A stretch of 64,000 nucleotides of DNA from Rotaria sordida. Lineage: Eukaryota > Rotifera > Eurotatoria > Philodinida > Philodinidae. The notes beneath the pieces are model-generated. The model was not told the origin of the DNA and made no database searches. It saw nothing but the letters and a program-made list of their open reading frames with translations. The DNA lies in assembly GCA_905250125.1 (NCBI GenBank), contig CAJNOL010000444.1, positions 1 to 64,000 of the forward strand, given 5' to 3'. A program made the position numbers and the translations under genes. Position 1 is the stretch's first letter. Every line of letters begins with the position of its first letter. Below are positions 39,117 through 50,334 of the stretch, one piece after another.

Positions 39117-42100
39117 GAATGGCATTAAATTGACCAAAAGAAAATTAGCGAACGAAAGAATAGCGAATCGAAAAAATGTTGATGATAAAAATAGTGAATC
39201 GAGGAAATAGCGAAACAGTCTATAGCAAAAAGTCCCTTGCAACCATTCGAATTTGTCGAAAAAGTGTACTTCAACATTTTTACCAATGGAATGAAGATAT
39301 TTTATTGTATACAGAAAAATAATCCATGTTTAAGTAGACCGACAAAAATAATAGTGGGCCAAAAATAGGTACACCCTACTTTCATCGAAAAAAAAATGTC
39401 GAACTGTAAAAATGTCGAAAAAGATTACTATAAAAATACCGAACAATACAAATCTCGAACGATAAAAATGTCGAAAGTTAGAAATCGAAAGATAAAAATG
39501 TTGAATATAAAAATATCGAAAAGGAAAACGTCGATAGATGAAAATGTCGAATGACAAAAATACCGACCAGTAAAAAGATCGAAAGGTAAAAAAATGATGT
39601 CTGGATTGAATGTCAAAACTATACAAACTGTTATTTTGTTGTAAATAACCGTGAGATATTTTTTTATTTTATTTGAAGAATTAATGAATAAAAAAGTTTT
39701 TTAAGTAAATCAATAGTTAAAAAAATAAAAGAATTGAATGAATAAATTCACTAAAGTTACAACTTTCAACTCTGTTTTTTCCTCCTCTAATAAGAAGTGA
39801 AAAACCTTTAAGAAGACTAGAAATATTCATCAAGCCTTTATCGTATCGTTCATATAAAGTATTGTAACGATTTTATAATGCTGTTGAGCGTGGATCTTTT
39901 TTTCTAGATGCTCCAGCAGACCACTGGATTAGAAGAGAATGAATTCTTTGTTCTTCTTTTTGCATGAACTGGATAAACTTCCAAATATCGCTATGATTTC
40001 GTAGAATTCGATGATTCATTCTGTTGTGATAACCTGAAAAAACAATAGACGATAGCTATTATTAAAACAAAGTCAGTTTTACTTCCACCTTCACATGTAC
40101 TATTGGTTCTTGTGTCCGTTCTTGACACATTCCATGTATCAATACTGATCATCCATTGTGTTTCAAAGTAATTCAATAATTTTTCCATGCGTGAATCTGA
40201 TAATTTCTGTATTTCATCACGAATTTCATTATAACTAATTAAAACTGTATCATTTGGCATCAACGCTTGAGCCATTAATTTCCTACAAAGACCACGTATA
40301 AGTTCATTTCGTGAATAGTCACTCTGAAGACCAAACTGTTGTACTTGCCTATAAGGACACTGGTTGTAATGAAAATGACATCCATAATGTGTTGATGTAG
40401 GAAACTAGAAGAAAAAACATCGTCAAATAGAAAATGTATTTTTGTTAATAACAAGGTGTGTACTTCCGTCTTAACGACCGGGAGAACACCGGACTCGAAG
40501 TCAGTAACAATTAATTGTGGTGAAAATGATTTTTGACCTTCTGAAGCAAGTTGTTTCAGTTCAAAAAATATTTGACGATAAGCTTTACTTTTTTTGTTCA
40601 CCATCAATACAAAAACACATGGAACACCTGAAAAATAAACACTTAAACTACCGATAAAGAATGGTGTTTATTTTTTCTTACATGTATCATAACTGATCCC
40701 ATGAATTATGTAGATTTGAACGAAATGTTTGGGTGCCTTGGAAAAAGTTCCGTCCATATATATGGTTGAAGAATTAAATAAAACATCCAGTTGAATATCA
40801 CTTGTATATATAAGAAGTCGTTCACATCGAACACGTGCTTCGTCTTACAACAGAAAACGTTTATCATCAGCTGTTAATTTAAAAGGATCGGGAATGGTGA
40901 ATAAAGATGACTGGGGTAATGCAGGTAGATGTTTTTGACGAAGTTTAGCAAATGTTTGATCTAAACATAAGAATTAAAAACTCATTAAGCAGAAAATATT
41001 TTATAATTGCTTACAAAGTTCTTGATTTGTAGGAAATGTAGCTGTAGCTGAACCACTTAGTGGTGTTGTTGCCATTTCTTCTTCATAAATCACACTAATA
41101 GGCGTTAACTCATTTATAACACGTTGTTTCATTTGTTGTCGAAGACATTTTGCATCAATTAAATCCAGATTTGTTTCATGATCATGAATACCTTTACCAC
41201 CGGATATATAGACACCATTTTCATCTGTATAAATGCGGATTGTACATCCATTAACAACACATATCCAGTTTCCTTTTTGTCATCTTCTTATTACATCAGT
41301 ATATATGATCATTCAAAACCAACAAGCGTTGACCTTTATTGGATGTGATAAAGGATATAGATGTATTTGTATTATTAGTTGAATCTGCTAAGATCGACAT
41401 GATAAATATTTTCCAGAATGTAAATGTTGAATATTTGTTATAGTTGTTTGTATACCATGTATGCCTTTGTTCATTTTGGCTTAACAAAGAGTATTATTTT
41501 AAGTGAAGCTGGATGATCCAATTTACCAATCAGAATAGTTGCGCAATGAATCGTTTCGTATCGATCGGTTGATGGTGTCATCTTTGTTTCTAACATTAAG
41601 CGTACGTCTCATATTTCATTTCAGTAACTTTGAACGTCAGAAATCGTATACAATGCATATGTTGCGATATATTTATTTTTCGATATCTTTATTGTTCGAT
41701 ATTTCACTATTTCGACATCGATATTTTTCGACATTTTTACATTCGGTATTTTGATTTTCGACATTTAAGCTTTCGAGATTTCTAATTGTCGAGATTTTTA
41801 GTTTTCGACATTATCAATTTCGACATTTTGCTTTCCACATTTTTATTTTCGATGAAAGTAGGGGGAATCCAAAAATATTCAGGCACAAAACGAACAACTG
41901 AACTACATGATTCATTATAGGAATAGGACGTGAATGTGGATATCAGTTCTTGCTTCATCTCTAATCTCGAATTCCACATCTTACTGCTTAATAGAGTCAC
42001 TTGATGGCATCCAGGACATTTTGGACACTTTCCAGGAAAATATATTTTTTCGCCATTTTTATATGATCGACATTTTTTGTTTCGCCATAATTGTTTTCAA

Positions 42101-42190
42101 CATTTTATGCGTCGACATTTTTTTCTTTAGCCTTTTTTATCGCTATTCTTTCGTTCGCTATTTTTTGTTTCGGCCATTTTGATACATATC
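39117..42190 (-). mobile_element. Mutator-like (MULE) DNA transposon with simple-repeat ends
   Basis: The element is 3074 bp, flanked by GTTCGATA on both sides. The outer ends are imperfect inverted repeats sharing TAGCGAACGAAAGAATAGCG just inside each tip. Further in, both ends consist of dozens of degenerate units of about 14-16 bp of the type AAAAATGTCGAA (39360-39600 and, complemented, 41660-41870). Between them lies a minus-strand transposase gene remnant with FLYWCH and MULE domains. Open frames over the ends are translations of the repeats and not genes. A decayed relative is at 26818-27612. Confidence 0.82.
39873..41487 (-). pseudogene. MULE transposase with FLYWCH zinc finger, intron-containing, inactive
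   Basis: The N-terminal part shows a FLYWCH-type domain: SFITSNKGQRLL, then after a frameshift and stop WICVVNGCTIRI and KGIHDHET. The MULE transposase core follows: SSTIYMDGTFSKAPKHF (first catalytic Asp), LIVTDFESGVLP (second Asp), then YGCHFHYNQCPYRQVQ (C/H-x-H region) and a C-terminal NHRMNHR-like segment ending at the stop at 39873-39875. Segments are separated by several short GT-AG introns, for example about 40998-41016, 40626-40680, 40404-40467 and 40036-40089. Lesions include the frameshift and stop near 41270-41300 and a TAA in RFLL-stop-DEAR near 40845. It is a recent but inactive transposase copy. Confidence 0.85.
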
Positions 42191-42198
42191 GTTCGATA
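42191..42198. repeat. 8-bp target site duplication, right
   Basis: GTTCGATA, an exact copy of 39109-39116, directly follows the right inverted end of the MULE transposon. Confidence 0.75.
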
Positions 42199-43730
42199 TG
42201 GATCAAATTTTTGTGATCTACCTCATCCATTGTTTTGCCCAACGCAAAGTCAAGCTTTTTTTTTCATGATCTGATCCGATCCAAGTCGGAAACTGATATC
42301 AACATTAGTTATTTGAGAATTGAAATCATGAATGTATTATACGGTTAACTCGTTGGACGAGCTTTAACTTCGTTATTGTATTGAATGTTTTTAAAATGTC
42401 TGTCATAGCTTGTACATATATGTGTATATGATAAAAGTGGGAGAGGAGAACGGAGAATGAGAAAAAAAGAAATAATAATAACAATAGCAGCGAATAAAGA
42501 AAGAAATCAAGAGAGAATTTAGGTGAGTCACCTGTAACATTGCCTCGCTCATGTTAGACGTGTGCTCTCATACATTAATGTTGATAAATTATTTTTTGGT
42601 AACCTTTTTCGTTTTATTAGTTTTTTCCGAGTAGACGCTTTGAAGTGAGAATAAAATTCTTCTTAATAATATATGACAGAGATTGTAATTTATGGTTGTA
42701 TAGCAGAAATAAATTTCAATAATGATATGATGATACTATGAAATTAATATTAATGTTAGGAATAATGATAATGATAGTATTTTGAACCGAAGCTTCAATA
42801 ATATTGATTAGAGTATTTTTTGTTTGAGCATGATGCTCTAGTTGAATCAACATCGATTTATGTTGTTTATGTTTGAGTCAGCAGCGAGTAATTTTTATAT
42901 ATTCAACATTGTGAATCATCGATGTATGAAATAGAAGAAAAACTTGAAATTAGTTTAGTCATAAACGATCAGATTGTAATACTCTATTTGATGATATTTC
43001 ATGTATTTGATACAATATTAAGTGTTGTGGTGATGACAACGTTATTTCTACAATAGTTGATGTTGATAATGATACTGTTGAAGTAATTGAGGTCGATGAT
43101 GTTATGAAACTAAATGTTGATAACACTCATCGATAAGCACTCATATATAAAAGTTTTTTTTCATATAGTATGTATGTATGGATTATGTTCTTGCTTTGAT
43201 CATAGTAAAACTACTAACCTGAACCACATGCATCACTCTGTGTACCAGACAGTCTGCTGATGTTCTCGAAATTGCAAAAGAATTGGCGATTAATCACGAT
43301 ATATCTAAACGTTGGCTATGATGTAATCGATGATCTCATCTAATAAAATTGCGATTTATCAGCGATGTTACTTTATTTTAATTGACTGCATTTTTTTTTC
43401 AAAGAATATCAGTAGTTTATATCACGTAACAAATTAAGAATGAAAAAAAACGACAAAAAATTACAATATAATACCTACAGGGCTTTAATAAATTTCAATC
43501 ATAACGTAGAACACACTAAATCAAAAATAACAAATTATGATTGACGTAACGAACACATGTCAAAGACAGATGGCAAAATGATCACAGTTACGAATAATAA
43601 GTAAACTTCGGGAAGTATAAATTTGACATACTAATAGCACTAAATGTAATCTAATGTGGTTAGGAATCCTATAATAGTTACAAATGAAAGAAAAAATAAT
43701 ACAAAGTCTACATATATATACAGTAGAGTG
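42199..43730. other. Gene-free spacer
   Basis: AT-rich sequence between two transposons, with short GAT-rich patches near 42720-43130. No open frame looks like a gene and no repeat ends were found. Confidence 0.5.
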
Positions 43731-45375
43731 CAAAAAATATTGCCGTTTAGTGTATTGACTTTCTTTAAAACTGTTTCGTACGTTCTTCGAGCGATTTTTT
43801 TCGAGTTATGTGCAAGTGTTAGGTACTGCCTTGGTGCATTCAATGAGACGGCAATTGCTCGAAAACTGTTATGTATTTGCGCAAAAATGACTTATAATTC
43901 AAGCATTACGTGCATCTGATCTGACCAATAAATCATATTACATAATTGAAGTAATGATTATCGAGAAGAAGTTTGAAACTACTGTATAACGATGATCCTT
44001 ATTCACATTAGTTATGATAAAATTTTCAAGATTGAGGAGCGTAACACTGTGTTATAATAAGGCTAACAATAGGATCGACCAGCCTTAAATAGGTAAAATT
44101 ATCGTTTGGCTACTTAATAGCACAAGTCTGAATCTAGTTAAATTATTCTTCCAGACCATTCAATCAATTGATATGAATGAAAAACTTTAAGATATTGATG
44201 AATCAAAAAGAGTCTGACCCGACAACTGGATTAAAACTGATGCGTAACTTGTAATTTTTTTTATTCTTTCCAAGAACGTAAGATTATTATCTTCTTTAAA
44301 CTCATAGAGAATGCGAAAGTTTTAATGATTAATATACTTAGGGCATACCAAAAGTACTGGCAGTGACACTTTAATACCCTATAGTAGGCTTTAAGAAACT
44401 TTCTTTCTATATAGTCTGATAGAGAAAAAAATGCTCTATCTTTCTATACTATTTGATCGTACTTCAACTAATCTCATAGTATTAAATTATCTATAAAACC
44501 AATTTCGGCTGGTTATATGCTGGTTGTAAGTTTTGCATTGCAGTTTTCGATTTCTTACTAGTTGTATTAATAACCAAAATATACTATAAGATGCAGCGTG
44601 AAAAGCTCTACAATTTGCATACGACCACTTATTTTATAGCTGCAATTTTTGTTTTCGAAATCGACAAAATTTGGAGCAATCAAATTGTGAAGATGCGAAA
44701 AAGACAATGTTTTCGATACACAACGAATTCATTTTTGTTATTTCATTGTTTATTACCTGATATGCTTTACCAAAAGAAAAACAAAATATACCACAAGATG
44801 CAGCGTGAAAAGCTCTACAATCTATACAGTAAAGCTTATTGTAATTGTTTTCAAAAAAAGGAAAATTCTATGCGACCAATTTTCTCAATACCAAAAATTT
44901 GATCCCTCAAAACTTTATCGATTTTGAAAGCAAAAAGTGCAGCTATAAAATAAATGGCCTTACGTAAATTGTAGAGCTTTTCACGCTGCATCTTATGGTA
45001 TATTTTGGTTGTTCATACAATGTCTTGAGGGATTGAAAACTAGTCTGTTCTCACACGTTGTAATCTAGCACAACAAGCACATAATCAGCCGAAATAGGTT
45101 TTATGGATAATTTAATATTATGAGATTAGCTGAAGTACGATCAAATAGTATAGAAAGATAGAGCATTTTTTTCTCTATCAGACTATATAGAAAGAAAGTT
45201 TCTTAAAGTCTACTATAGGGTATTAAAGTGTCACTGCCAGTACTTTTGGTATGCCCTAAGTATTTGTATAGTACAGTATCTGGGTAGTACAACAACATTA
45301 AAAAATCATAATATCTGATACTTCTCTGAGAAGAACTTTGAAAAGTCTATCGGCAATTATTTTTGCACTCTACTG
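43731..45375. mobile_element. Tc1/mariner-type non-autonomous element
   Basis: The ends are CAGTAGAGTGCAAAAA plus ATTGCCG in inverted orientation (about 25 bp, one or two mismatches), flanked by TA on both sides. A TA target and CAGT-starting ends fit the Tc1/mariner superfamily. No transposase is recognisable in the ~720 bp of its own body that remain. A second element (44337-45260) is inserted in it. Frames at 43640-43919 are accidental. Confidence 0.78.
44337..45260. mobile_element. Nested palindromic mariner-type element
   Basis: The ends are perfect inverted repeats starting CTTAGGGCATACCAAAAGTA, flanked by TA on both sides. The inverted homology continues inward almost to the centre: the first ~380 bp match the reverse complement of the last ~380 bp at about 85-90%, so the element is essentially one long hairpin. 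A ~35-bp word containing GATGCAGCGTGAAAAGCTCT occurs near 44592 and 44799 in direct orientation and near 44973 inverted, so one arm holds an extra copy. There is no transposase. It lies inside the 43731-45375 element and so is younger. Confidence 0.85.
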
Positions 45376-45510
45376 TATATATAAATCATTAAAAAAATGA
45401 AAGATCACCAAAAATTATTACAAAAAACGCATGCATCAGAAAAAAAGAATATGACGAGTTTAGGAGTATTTCAATTCGTAGCTTCTCAAAGAGATACTTT
45501 TGAAAAAAAT

Positions 45511-45790
45511 CTAATAACTGCTTAATCAATCTACAGCTACTTAATATTCTCCTATAGCTACTTAATCGGTCTACAGCTACTTAATCATTTTACAGCTACT
45601 TAAGGTTCTTCTACAACTACTTAATGAACCTATAGCTACTAAATGTTTCCTATAGCTACTTAAGCATCCTACAGCTACTTAATCGTTCTACAGCTACTTA
45701 ATCATTTTATAGTTACTTAATGTTCTCCTACAACTACTTAATGAACCTACAGCTACTTAATGTTTTACTATAGCTACTTAATCATCCTAC
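45511..45790 (+). repeat. ~20-bp minisatellite with CTACAGCTACTTAAT units
   Basis: About fourteen tandem units of 19-22 bp share CTACAGCTACTTAAT followed by a variable linker such as CATTTTA, GTTCTC or GAACCTA. Linker types recur in a similar order about 125 bp apart, suggesting a higher-order unit of about six copies. Every unit carries stop codons in at least one frame, so it is not coding. Confidence 0.9.
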
Positions 45791-45794
45791 TTTT

Positions 45795-46010
45795 GCTCAC
45801 AAACAGATCTATTTGTGAATAGAATGCTCTCAAAATTCCAGTCCAAAAGAATCTTTCCTTCCCGAGATATTAAAGTTCAAAAACTTACTCATACTCCACA
45901 AAAGATGCTATAATATTCGGTTTTGTCAAACTTTAATAGCTCGGAAAGGAAACATTCTTTTGGACTGGAATTTTCAGAGCATTCTACTCACAAATAGATC
46001 TGTTCGTGGA
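45795..46010. repeat. Short hairpin element
   Basis: The arms are 45795-45875 and 45928-46010: ACAGATCTATTTGTGAATAG and GTCCAAAAGAATCTTTCC in the left arm return as reverse complements in the right. The loop is about 50 bp. A degenerate relative is at 21433-21565. It adjoins the minisatellite, so both may belong to one composite element. Confidence 0.75.
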
Positions 46011-46188
46011 CAAAATCTCAGGTTGAAATGCTATCATTCGATTTGTTGGTATATACCATGCCATTAGCTAATATTTCAATAAAATGCTTATACCTCTGGA
46101 CAGAAGGCCTAAGAACACTTCTCCTTTCGGGGTTTTCCATAATAAACACGTAAGTAGTTCATTTTGCAGACATCATGAGTTTTAATGG

Positions 46189-46911
46189 CTAAGAAGGATA
46201 ATATTTTTCATAACATGCTTTACAGACACATTCTCCATCACAGTGATGCATAAAGACGTTTATGTGACGCAGGACATCCAAACACATAGCACATCTTGGT
46301 TGTTGGTCTCCGTTGGGAGAAAAGAAGAATACACGGCACTTATCATCGCAAGTACAGTTTTCGCTCATTGGCTTGCCGTTGTTCATCAAGATGAGCATAA
46401 ATCGGATCTGTTCAGCTTGTTTCTGCACAGTTACCTGTAGTTGTCGCTTTTGAATACGTAATTCATCGATTATCAATCGAGACGCTTGAAAGGAACAGGT
46501 GCGTTCATGATGAGAAAGTTCATGATGCTGTCCAGTCCAAATACATCCGAGATCAGTGGCTGAACATGGTACAATTCGATTGCTGCACTGCTTCAAATGA
46601 TCTTTGAAATTGCCTCGTTGAATAGGCGATTGATGACAGAGACTACATCGAACATTAATTCGATTGAGTTGATTTATCAAAGCCAACGTTACAATTGGAG
46701 CGAAATCGGAACGGAAGACTCGTCGGCGACATACGGGACATGATGTTTCTGAGGCGAGCCAAGTTGTAATACATTTTTGACAAAATGTATGACCACAAAT
46801 ATTCGTAGTGACAGGTGATTGAAATGGGTGGTGGCATATTGGACATTTGAGTTCTTCATCGATTAGTCCTGGATTTATATATTCGTACTCATACGACTCT
46901 TCCATCTGCAT
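46189..46911 (-). CDS. RING-type E3 ubiquitin ligase, TRAF-like zinc finger
   Basis: The product probably transfers ubiquitin from an E2 to a protein substrate. The 240-residue frame starts at the ATG at 46911. Residues about 23-62 form a C3HC4 RING: CPICHHPF, then CGHTFCQKC and SCPVC. A TRAF/SIAH-like zinc-binding region follows, with VRCSLCHQ, HLKQCSNRIVPC, GCIWTG and HHERTC at about residues 88-140. Next is a predicted short coiled coil (LRIQKRQLQVTVQKQAEQ). The C-terminal part is a second Cys/His cluster (NCTCDDKC, RCAMCLDVL, HHCDGECVCKACYEKY) that looks like another zinc-binding domain. No MATH domain is present, unlike true TRAFs. It is unspliced. Related architectures are common in bdelloid expansions; the target is unknown. 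Confidence 0.85.
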   Translation of the reverse strand: MQMEESYEYEYINPGLIDEELKCPICHHPFQSPVTTNICGHTFCQKCITTWLASETSCPVCRRRVFRSDFAPIVTLALINQLNRINVRCSLCHQSPIQRGNFKDHLKQCSNRIVPCSATDLGCIWTGQHHELSHHERTCSFQASRLIIDELRIQKRQLQVTVQKQAEQIRFMLILMNNGKPMSENCTCDDKCRVFFFSPNGDQQPRCAMCLDVLRHINVFMHHCDGECVCKACYEKYYPS

Positions 46912-47988
46912 TCGTTTCTATGTTCATGCAGCAAAATATGTGATGAATGTTATGATTCTTTTGCAAAACTTCAATACGCTCACGTTGTTTTTTTCTGATA
47001 GAACGAGAAAGAAAACCAATTGGTTCAGATGACCGAGCGATCAAGATGCACGAAAAAAGAGGACGCTAGTTTTGATACGCATACTCAATATCTCTGATCA
47101 CAACACTTCCTACATCACCTTGAAATCTATAGAATGTTATTTTAAATACTGACACATAGGAACAACAAAAAAAACAAACGTTTTTTTTTATTCAATGCAA
47201 TCTCTTTCATTTTAATCAAATAATCTGTAAATGAAATGATAATAGCAATGCCTCCCACATGATCATTACACATGCTGTTAATAGGATAATGAAAATTGAA
47301 GCCAAGATTAAAATCATTTGAAACTAAATTCTATTCAATGGTTGTTAGGTCTTTTAGAATTGATGAACTAAATTGTTTAGTTAAAGCTATTAACTTTGAA
47401 GATTTGTTATAGGTTAACTTGTATGAAATGCAATTGAATCCAGCAGCGGATGAAACTAGAATAACATCATGTAAATCGTTCAAAACATTGGAGAACTATT
47501 GACTATTTTTTTTTTCATTGACAATTTTGTAACATTCTGCATTCATTATCTGAAACATTTACATAATCTTATCAGTCTCAATAAATCAACTCCACCATGA
47601 AAAAGACGATAGAAATGACTTTGATAGCAAAGAGTTTGCTTTTCAAGCGTCAAAAAAAAACAACATTTTTATTAAGTACTCACGGGAAAAACAAAAACAA
47701 AGCATGGAGTTTGTTGGAAGAACGAAGAAAATTGAGCTGAATTTGATTTGAAAGCGTCACTCATCCACTCGTCATGTCAACTGAACGTTGATTTGCAAAT
47801 AGTTGAAATAGTCACGCCGCAATCTGTTATCTAAAACATTTTAGTTGATACTATTATTTATCAGAACAGAGAATATAGATTATTCATGTTCAGTCAAAGC
47901 GCGTTGTATTTGTTCTTCTAGCATATTGATTAACAAGAAAAAATAAATTTCGATTTGTTTTTTTCTCCTTCTTCAGGCTTGATATCAA
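46912..47988. other. Divergent intergenic region between RING and GPCR genes
   Basis: About 1.1 kb of AT-rich sequence separates two start codons pointing away from each other, so it should contain both promoters. CTCCTTCTTCAG just before the GPCR ATG looks like a 3' splice site and suggests a 5' UTR intron. No other feature is seen. Confidence 0.5.
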
Positions 47989-48948
47989 ATGGCGAATAAT
48001 ACTACGAAGGAAAACGATTTCATTTCGATTGAATTGCTGAAAAATATCACTCACGAGACGTATCGTATTGGTTTAACGATAATATTCATCTTAGGTGTCA
48101 CTGGACATTTGTTCAATATGCGACTATTTACTCGGTCAACAATGATAACAAATTCGTGTTGCAACTATCTTCTCGCTTCGTCTTGTGTTGATCTCATTCG
48201 CCTTTTCTTTGGTCTATTGGTGCGAATGCTCTATTTCGCTTATAACGTTGATACACCAGATAATACTATTGATTGGTGGTGTAAAATCCGCGTCTCGATC
48301 ACTTACACATCATACTTGATTTCAGCCGCGTTGAATACTGTAGCTTCATTTGATCGTTATGCATCGAGCTGTCGACGAAGTCGATATCGAAGTTTTTGTC
48401 GACCAATGGTAGCTCATCGAATCATTCCCATTGTGATCGTTGTCGCATGTATCAGCAATTCCCATATGTCATTCAATTTGATCATTGTCAACGGAGAATG
48501 CTGGACAAGACCTGGATGGTATCAAATAGCTTATGATATATTTTTTATGGTCGTATACAGCCTTTGTTGTCCACTTCTGAGTGGAATTTTTAATTTGTTG
48601 ACTATCAAAAATATGCGTCAATGTCGTGTACCACGTTTATATGAAACCAAGATGAAAGACTTTCAGCAGATGACGTTGGTTAATACAATATGTTTCATTC
48701 TTCTTACGATGCCGTTCGCTATTCACAAGCTGTACAATGCCGTAACAGTCCACAATTCAAAAGACTTACTGCACCGCGAATGGGAAAATTTGAGTATGTG
48801 CATCGTTCGAATTTTATGGTTTACTAATGATGCTGCTGGATTCTATATTTATTCGCTTTCATCGAAGAGATTCCGTAAAGAATTTCTCGCATCAATCCCT
48901 GGGTTTAATCCTCACTGGTTGAAATCAGAACATCGACGTTTACCATAA
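47989..48948 (+). CDS. Rhodopsin-like G-protein-coupled receptor (orphan)
   Basis: The product is a seven-helix plasma-membrane receptor; the ligand is unknown. The frame encodes 319 residues. Hydrophobic helices lie at about residues 22-45, 55-83, 100-124 and 140-162, then 182-208, 230-253 and 265-288. Class A hallmarks are a Cys before helix 3 (WWCKIRV) and a Cys in loop 2 (NGECW), for the usual disulphide. DRY is present as SFDRYASS at the end of helix 3, and a degenerate NPxxY occurs as NDAAGFYIY in helix 7, followed by the amphipathic SSKRFRKEF. The N-terminus has NNTT and NITH glycosylation sites. The coding part is intronless. The altered NPxxY and short tails fit lineage-specific peptide-receptor-like families, but that is inference. 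Confidence 0.82.
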   Translation: MANNTTKENDFISIELLKNITHETYRIGLTIIFILGVTGHLFNMRLFTRSTMITNSCCNYLLASSCVDLIRLFFGLLVRMLYFAYNVDTPDNTIDWWCKIRVSITYTSYLISAALNTVASFDRYASSCRRSRYRSFCRPMVAHRIIPIVIVVACISNSHMSFNLIIVNGECWTRPGWYQIAYDIFFMVVYSLCCPLLSGIFNLLTIKNMRQCRVPRLYETKMKDFQQMTLVNTICFILLTMPFAIHKLYNAVTVHNSKDLLHREWENLSMCIVRILWFTNDAAGFYIYSLSSKRFRKEFLASIPGFNPHWLKSEHRRLP

Positions 48949-50246
48949 TTCACTGCTATCAGCTAGTAATCAAGCAAATATTTTGATAAACTTTAACTCA
49001 TACACTGTGCAGCAAAAATCGACTTAGAGCATACTTAGACTAGGACCACCAGCACTGTATCAATCATAACATCAATAAATTGTTTGAAAAATTTGGAAAT
49101 GACCAAATTATAAAAACATATTTAATAAGCGGATAATAAATATAGTTCAATTTCGAATGAAATATTCAGGATCATTTATAATATAGTTTTATAATAGAAT
49201 GAACAAACAATGTTGTATTTTTACAACTTTTATAGAGTATCTATATATTTGTAATACGAAATTGAATTCCATAGTGCCTATCTTTTGTAATGACATAAAT
49301 GTATTATTGTCTTGAGATGAGTCACACTTGTTAATATGAGAAGCTACAAATTAATTCTAATAAGAGACTGATTTGTGCTCTACGTTGTCATTAATATGAT
49401 ATGTATAGTTTTGGAATATAATTTTTTTCTAAAAATTTAGCAGAAAATCACGTTTCCCAATAATATCTCTTTAATTCAAAGACAATATCTTCAGTTTTAA
49501 TTGCATCCACACAGCATGAGCATGTTACTTTGATAGTTTTCTTCGGTTTACTGTATTTCTACTAAACTTGAGAAATTATTTATTTTTATACAGTAAACTA
49601 CAGCATTCATTTCTCTATCGAACTGTGTATTTTTTATTTGATTTATCCATCATCCTGACTGAGTATTCAGTAATGTTTTAGAAGCCCTCAAAAGTTTTTT
49701 TTACACGGTGATATTTATTTGGAAGAGGAATATCTCAGTGAAAATAGATCTGATTGTCATGAAAGTGGTCTTACATTGAAAAGATGCTTGAGACTCATGT
49801 TTTAATAGAGTACTAAATTAAACCATTTCTGTATTTGAGGAGAGCACTGCATTTTATTTTTTTAATTTTAAATCACCTAACACTTTCTGTCGCAGCATTG
49901 AACCGTCTAATGCAGATTTTACGTAAAAGCTCTCCACTGAATCAGACTCAAATTACATGATTCTATAGAGAAATCAACGCTCTATCAAGACATATATTAA
50001 TGAGTAAAAGATTTAGAAGCTTAAATAACTAAAATTTCTTTGAGAAAAAACAGAAAGAGTTGTATGAAAAAAGTTACCAAAAAAAACATTTTAGAAAACC
50101 ATCAAGTTTATTATCAAGATAAAGAATAAGTCCAATAAAAAGTATACAGCATAACAGAGAAACAAATGTTCTATTCATTTATATAAAAACAAAAAAGTTT
50201 CAGTACTGAAGTAGCTAGCAGTTACTGGGAAAATTAACCGAGAAGG
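48949..50246. other. Gene-free spacer
   Basis: AT-rich sequence downstream of the GPCR gene. No open frame, RNA gene or repeat end was recognised before the GT/AC tract at 50247. Confidence 0.5.
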
Positions 50247-50334
50247 GCGTGGATGGATGTGCATGTAGTTCTTCTCTCAGTCTCAACCCGATCCTGACAC
50301 TTACTCACAGCCACACCCCACACCCCACACCCTT
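50247..50334. repeat. Telomere-like GT/AC tract at the edge of the inverted repeat
   Basis: GCGTGGATGGATGTGCATG is followed about 50 bp later by CCACACCCCACACCCCACAC, which reads as GTGTGGGGTGTGGGG on the other strand. It forms the outer end of the right 2-kb inverted-repeat arm and corresponds to 2020-2090 in the left arm. Confidence 0.65.

Noticed and set aside
39330..39626. Phe/Ile/Tyr-rich frames at the MULE left end, and similar ones at 26801-27043 and 41934-42182
   Set aside because: They translate the TCGAAA-type mini-units of the transposon ends.
45511..45790. Possible CRISPR-like array of ~20-bp units
   Set aside because: Units are contiguous without unique spacers and this is eukaryotic DNA; it is a minisatellite.
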